This document shows, one piece after another, positions 62,432-64,000 of a stretch of DNA of 64,000 bases. The notes under the pieces are model-generated. The model was given only the letters and a program-made list of their open reading frames with translations, made no database searches and was not told where the DNA came from. The stretch is from DATBJG01 sp963790545. GTDB taxonomy: Bacteria > Acidobacteriota > Vicinamibacteria > Vicinamibacterales > JAMQPK01. The translations under genes were made by a program, and so were the position numbers. Position 1 is the stretch's first letter. The number at the start of each line of letters is the position of its first letter. The stretch spans positions 50,194 to 114,193 of the forward strand of contig CAWBPA010000012.1 in NCBI GenBank assembly GCA_963790545.1, in the 5' to 3' direction.

Positions 62432-64000
62432 CTAAGGCGAAGTAACCGACGGATCCTTCAGCGGCGACCGCACGATTGGCGGCTTCTGCTGAATGTCCGA
62501 GATCCTCTGAATCTCCAGCTCCTCGAACATCAGGTCCGGCACGATGAGTGAAACGATCGTGCCGCCTTGCGCGCGGTAACTCTGGAGTCTCCGCTCCTGA
62601 GACGCTTCGATGATGTCCTTGAACGAGGCGAAGGGGATATCCGCGAATCTGAGGCCGCGAACCGGCGCCTCCGTTCCGTCAATCGAGATCTTTGTGGCGT
62701 GAAGAATGATCGGACCCCGGGCCAGGCCGGCACCGGGAGAATCGTCCGAATCAATCACCCGCACGATGTAGCCGAACGCCTTGCCCTGGAGCTTGAGGAG
62801 CTCGAGATACTTGGCCTTCATGTCGGCGGCTGGCACGGCCTGCGCGCTCTGCATCTGAAAGACGCCTGCCTGGACGTTGCCGCTGCGACCGTGTCCATTC
62901 GATCGTGGAAGGTTCTTGTTCGGCGTCCTGTTCGTCAGGAGCGTCACCAGCCGCCCTTTCTCCACCAGCGTCACGTCTTTTGCGGGCGTCCCTTCGTCAT
63001 CCGCGACGTACGAGCCCGGAACGGGCTTGCCCTGCGTCCTGACTCAACGATGGTGTATCGCTCACCGAGAAGGCGTCTGGCAGCACACGGAGGCCGATGC
63101 GCGTGAGAAATGGCGTCACCTGAGCCTGAACGAGCTGGGTGATGCGGATGCTGTCGGCATCAGGCGCCCGCCGCGCAAGCATCAGCGGGACCAGCGTCTG
63201 CGCTGTGAGTTGCGCGCTTGCCTCACCCTCGATCAGAACGGGCCCCGTGTATTCTTCGCCGAGCGGCGCAGTCCGCGCCGCCGAGAGCCTGGCCGCGGCT
63301 TGGGCCGCCCTTGCCATCAATGTTGAGACCGGCGGCAAGTCCTGAAGGCGCGTCTCGGTTACCTCGAACCGATCCTGCAGCACCATCCCATCGTCAGCCT
63401 GCGTTTCAGCCGAAATCTGCACGGTGGCGAACTGGATCGGGGCGACGACTTCGAATCCCTCACTGTTGATGTAGTAGTGCGTGCCGCGCGTGTTGGACAC
63501 CATCGCCTCAGATGTTGCAGTCGGCGTTGGACGTGAACGCCCCAGAAACCTGTTTGACCCGGTCGCCCCAGTCCCCCATGTCCCGTACGGTTTAATTCCC
63601 GTCTGCATGGTGTCGACCGGGGGTTCTTTCGAGAAATCGGGAATGGATTCCGTGACGGCGCGGTTCTGGAAAGCCGCCTTCTTCCGGGCGAAGGCCGTGA
63701 CCGCGCGCTTATAAACGGCGTCCGTCAAGAGCCAGATTTGACGTCTGAGCGCGTCGTAGTCTTTGTCGAGCGTAATGCCGATGGCGGCCTCACCGGAAAT
63801 CGGCACGACCCCGCCACGCCCCTGAGCGACGAAGCGTGAGCTGTCGAACGCGTAGTCGCCCACGCGGACCTCGACCCGCAGCGTGCCGCTTCGATTCAGC
63901 GTGTCGGAAACGACGGCTCCAAGTTGTGCGGTAATGCGCGAGGTGGCCACCTCGTCCACCTCGTACGCGATGTAGTAAGGTGCCGGTTCGTCTCGAAGCT
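62432..64000 (-). CDS. TldD/PmbA-related metallopeptidase, partial at the right edge, frame broken near 63035
   Basis: The gene starts beyond 64000; the first visible residues LRDEPAPYYIAYEVDEV fit the family's N-terminal PYYIAY region. The first frame runs to about 63035 with SGEAAIGITLDKDYDALRRQIWLLTDAVYKRA and GPVLIEGEASAQLTAQTLVPLML; then GKPVPGSYVADDEGTPAKDVTLVEKGRLVTLLTNRTP (family core D-x-G-T-P loop) continues in the +1 frame to 62432. One extra base near GACGCAGG (about 63030-63040) explains it. About 520 residues are visible. The HEXXXH metal motif of TldD was not found in the visible part, as in TldE/PmbA-like partners. TldD/E degrade unfolded peptides or mature peptide products. 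Confidence 0.8.

Overview
The window is high-GC bacterial chromosome. It most resembles an Acidobacteriota genome, probably class Vicinamibacteria. This is inferred from the gene content: a Ser/Thr kinase fused to a TolB-like propeller, a GspE/PilB ATPase with zinc ribbons, DUF362, a TldD-related protease, a Uma2 nuclease, and many small palindromic intergenic repeats. No rRNA, tRNA, CRISPR array, prophage or insertion sequence was seen.

Layout. 0-12 kb: a TonB-like protein, a methyltransferase divergent from inositol-3-phosphate synthase, an ExeA-like ATPase with a GspB-like partner, acetyl-CoA synthetase (frame broken), a secreted hydrolase and a receptor kinase. 12-18 kb: a VapBC-type toxin-antitoxin pair, a Uma2 nuclease, a degenerate GGDEF protein facing a PilB-like ATPase that is coupled to a DnaJ-domain protein. 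17.6-27 kb: ABC ATPases (LolD-like, OppF, OppD), methylmalonyl-CoA mutase, then gpmI, eno and glgC. 27-35 kb: two exported proteins and a PDZ-containing histidine kinase coupled to an NtrC-type regulator. 35-44 kb, minus strand: four GT4 glycosyltransferases, a coiled-coil protein, DUF362, a DPPR-synthase-like UbiA prenyltransferase and a STAS protein; this looks like a surface polysaccharide or glycosylation locus. 44-62.4 kb: a zinc-ribbon protein, rpsU, then de novo purine genes purD, purE, purB, purS, purQ, purL, purF, purM and purN, interleaved with mtaB, rlmN, an M16 peptidase, a HEAT protein and a PEP-CTERM protein. The right edge cuts a TldD-family gene.

The most striking signal is non-coding. 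The purine cluster spacers carry repeated copies of a two-hairpin element. Hairpin 1 is GCGnn-AAA-nnCGC followed by GAGGTACAG. Hairpin 2 has a constant core (GGGG, loop GTGGGG, CCCC) with outer arms that change in a compensated way between copies. All five intact second hairpins are on the coding strand and end 9 or 10 nt before an ATG (purS, purQ, a 30-codon frame, a 65-aa gene, purF). This is a candidate undescribed cis-regulatory RNA or translation-initiation leader; a mobile REP-like repeat is the main alternative.

Nine conserved genes have a single reading-frame break, seven of them by one extra base, including purL and purE. Because these are normally essential and the breaks share no motif, assembly errors are the likeliest cause, and all frame-broken calls here should be read as probably intact genes.
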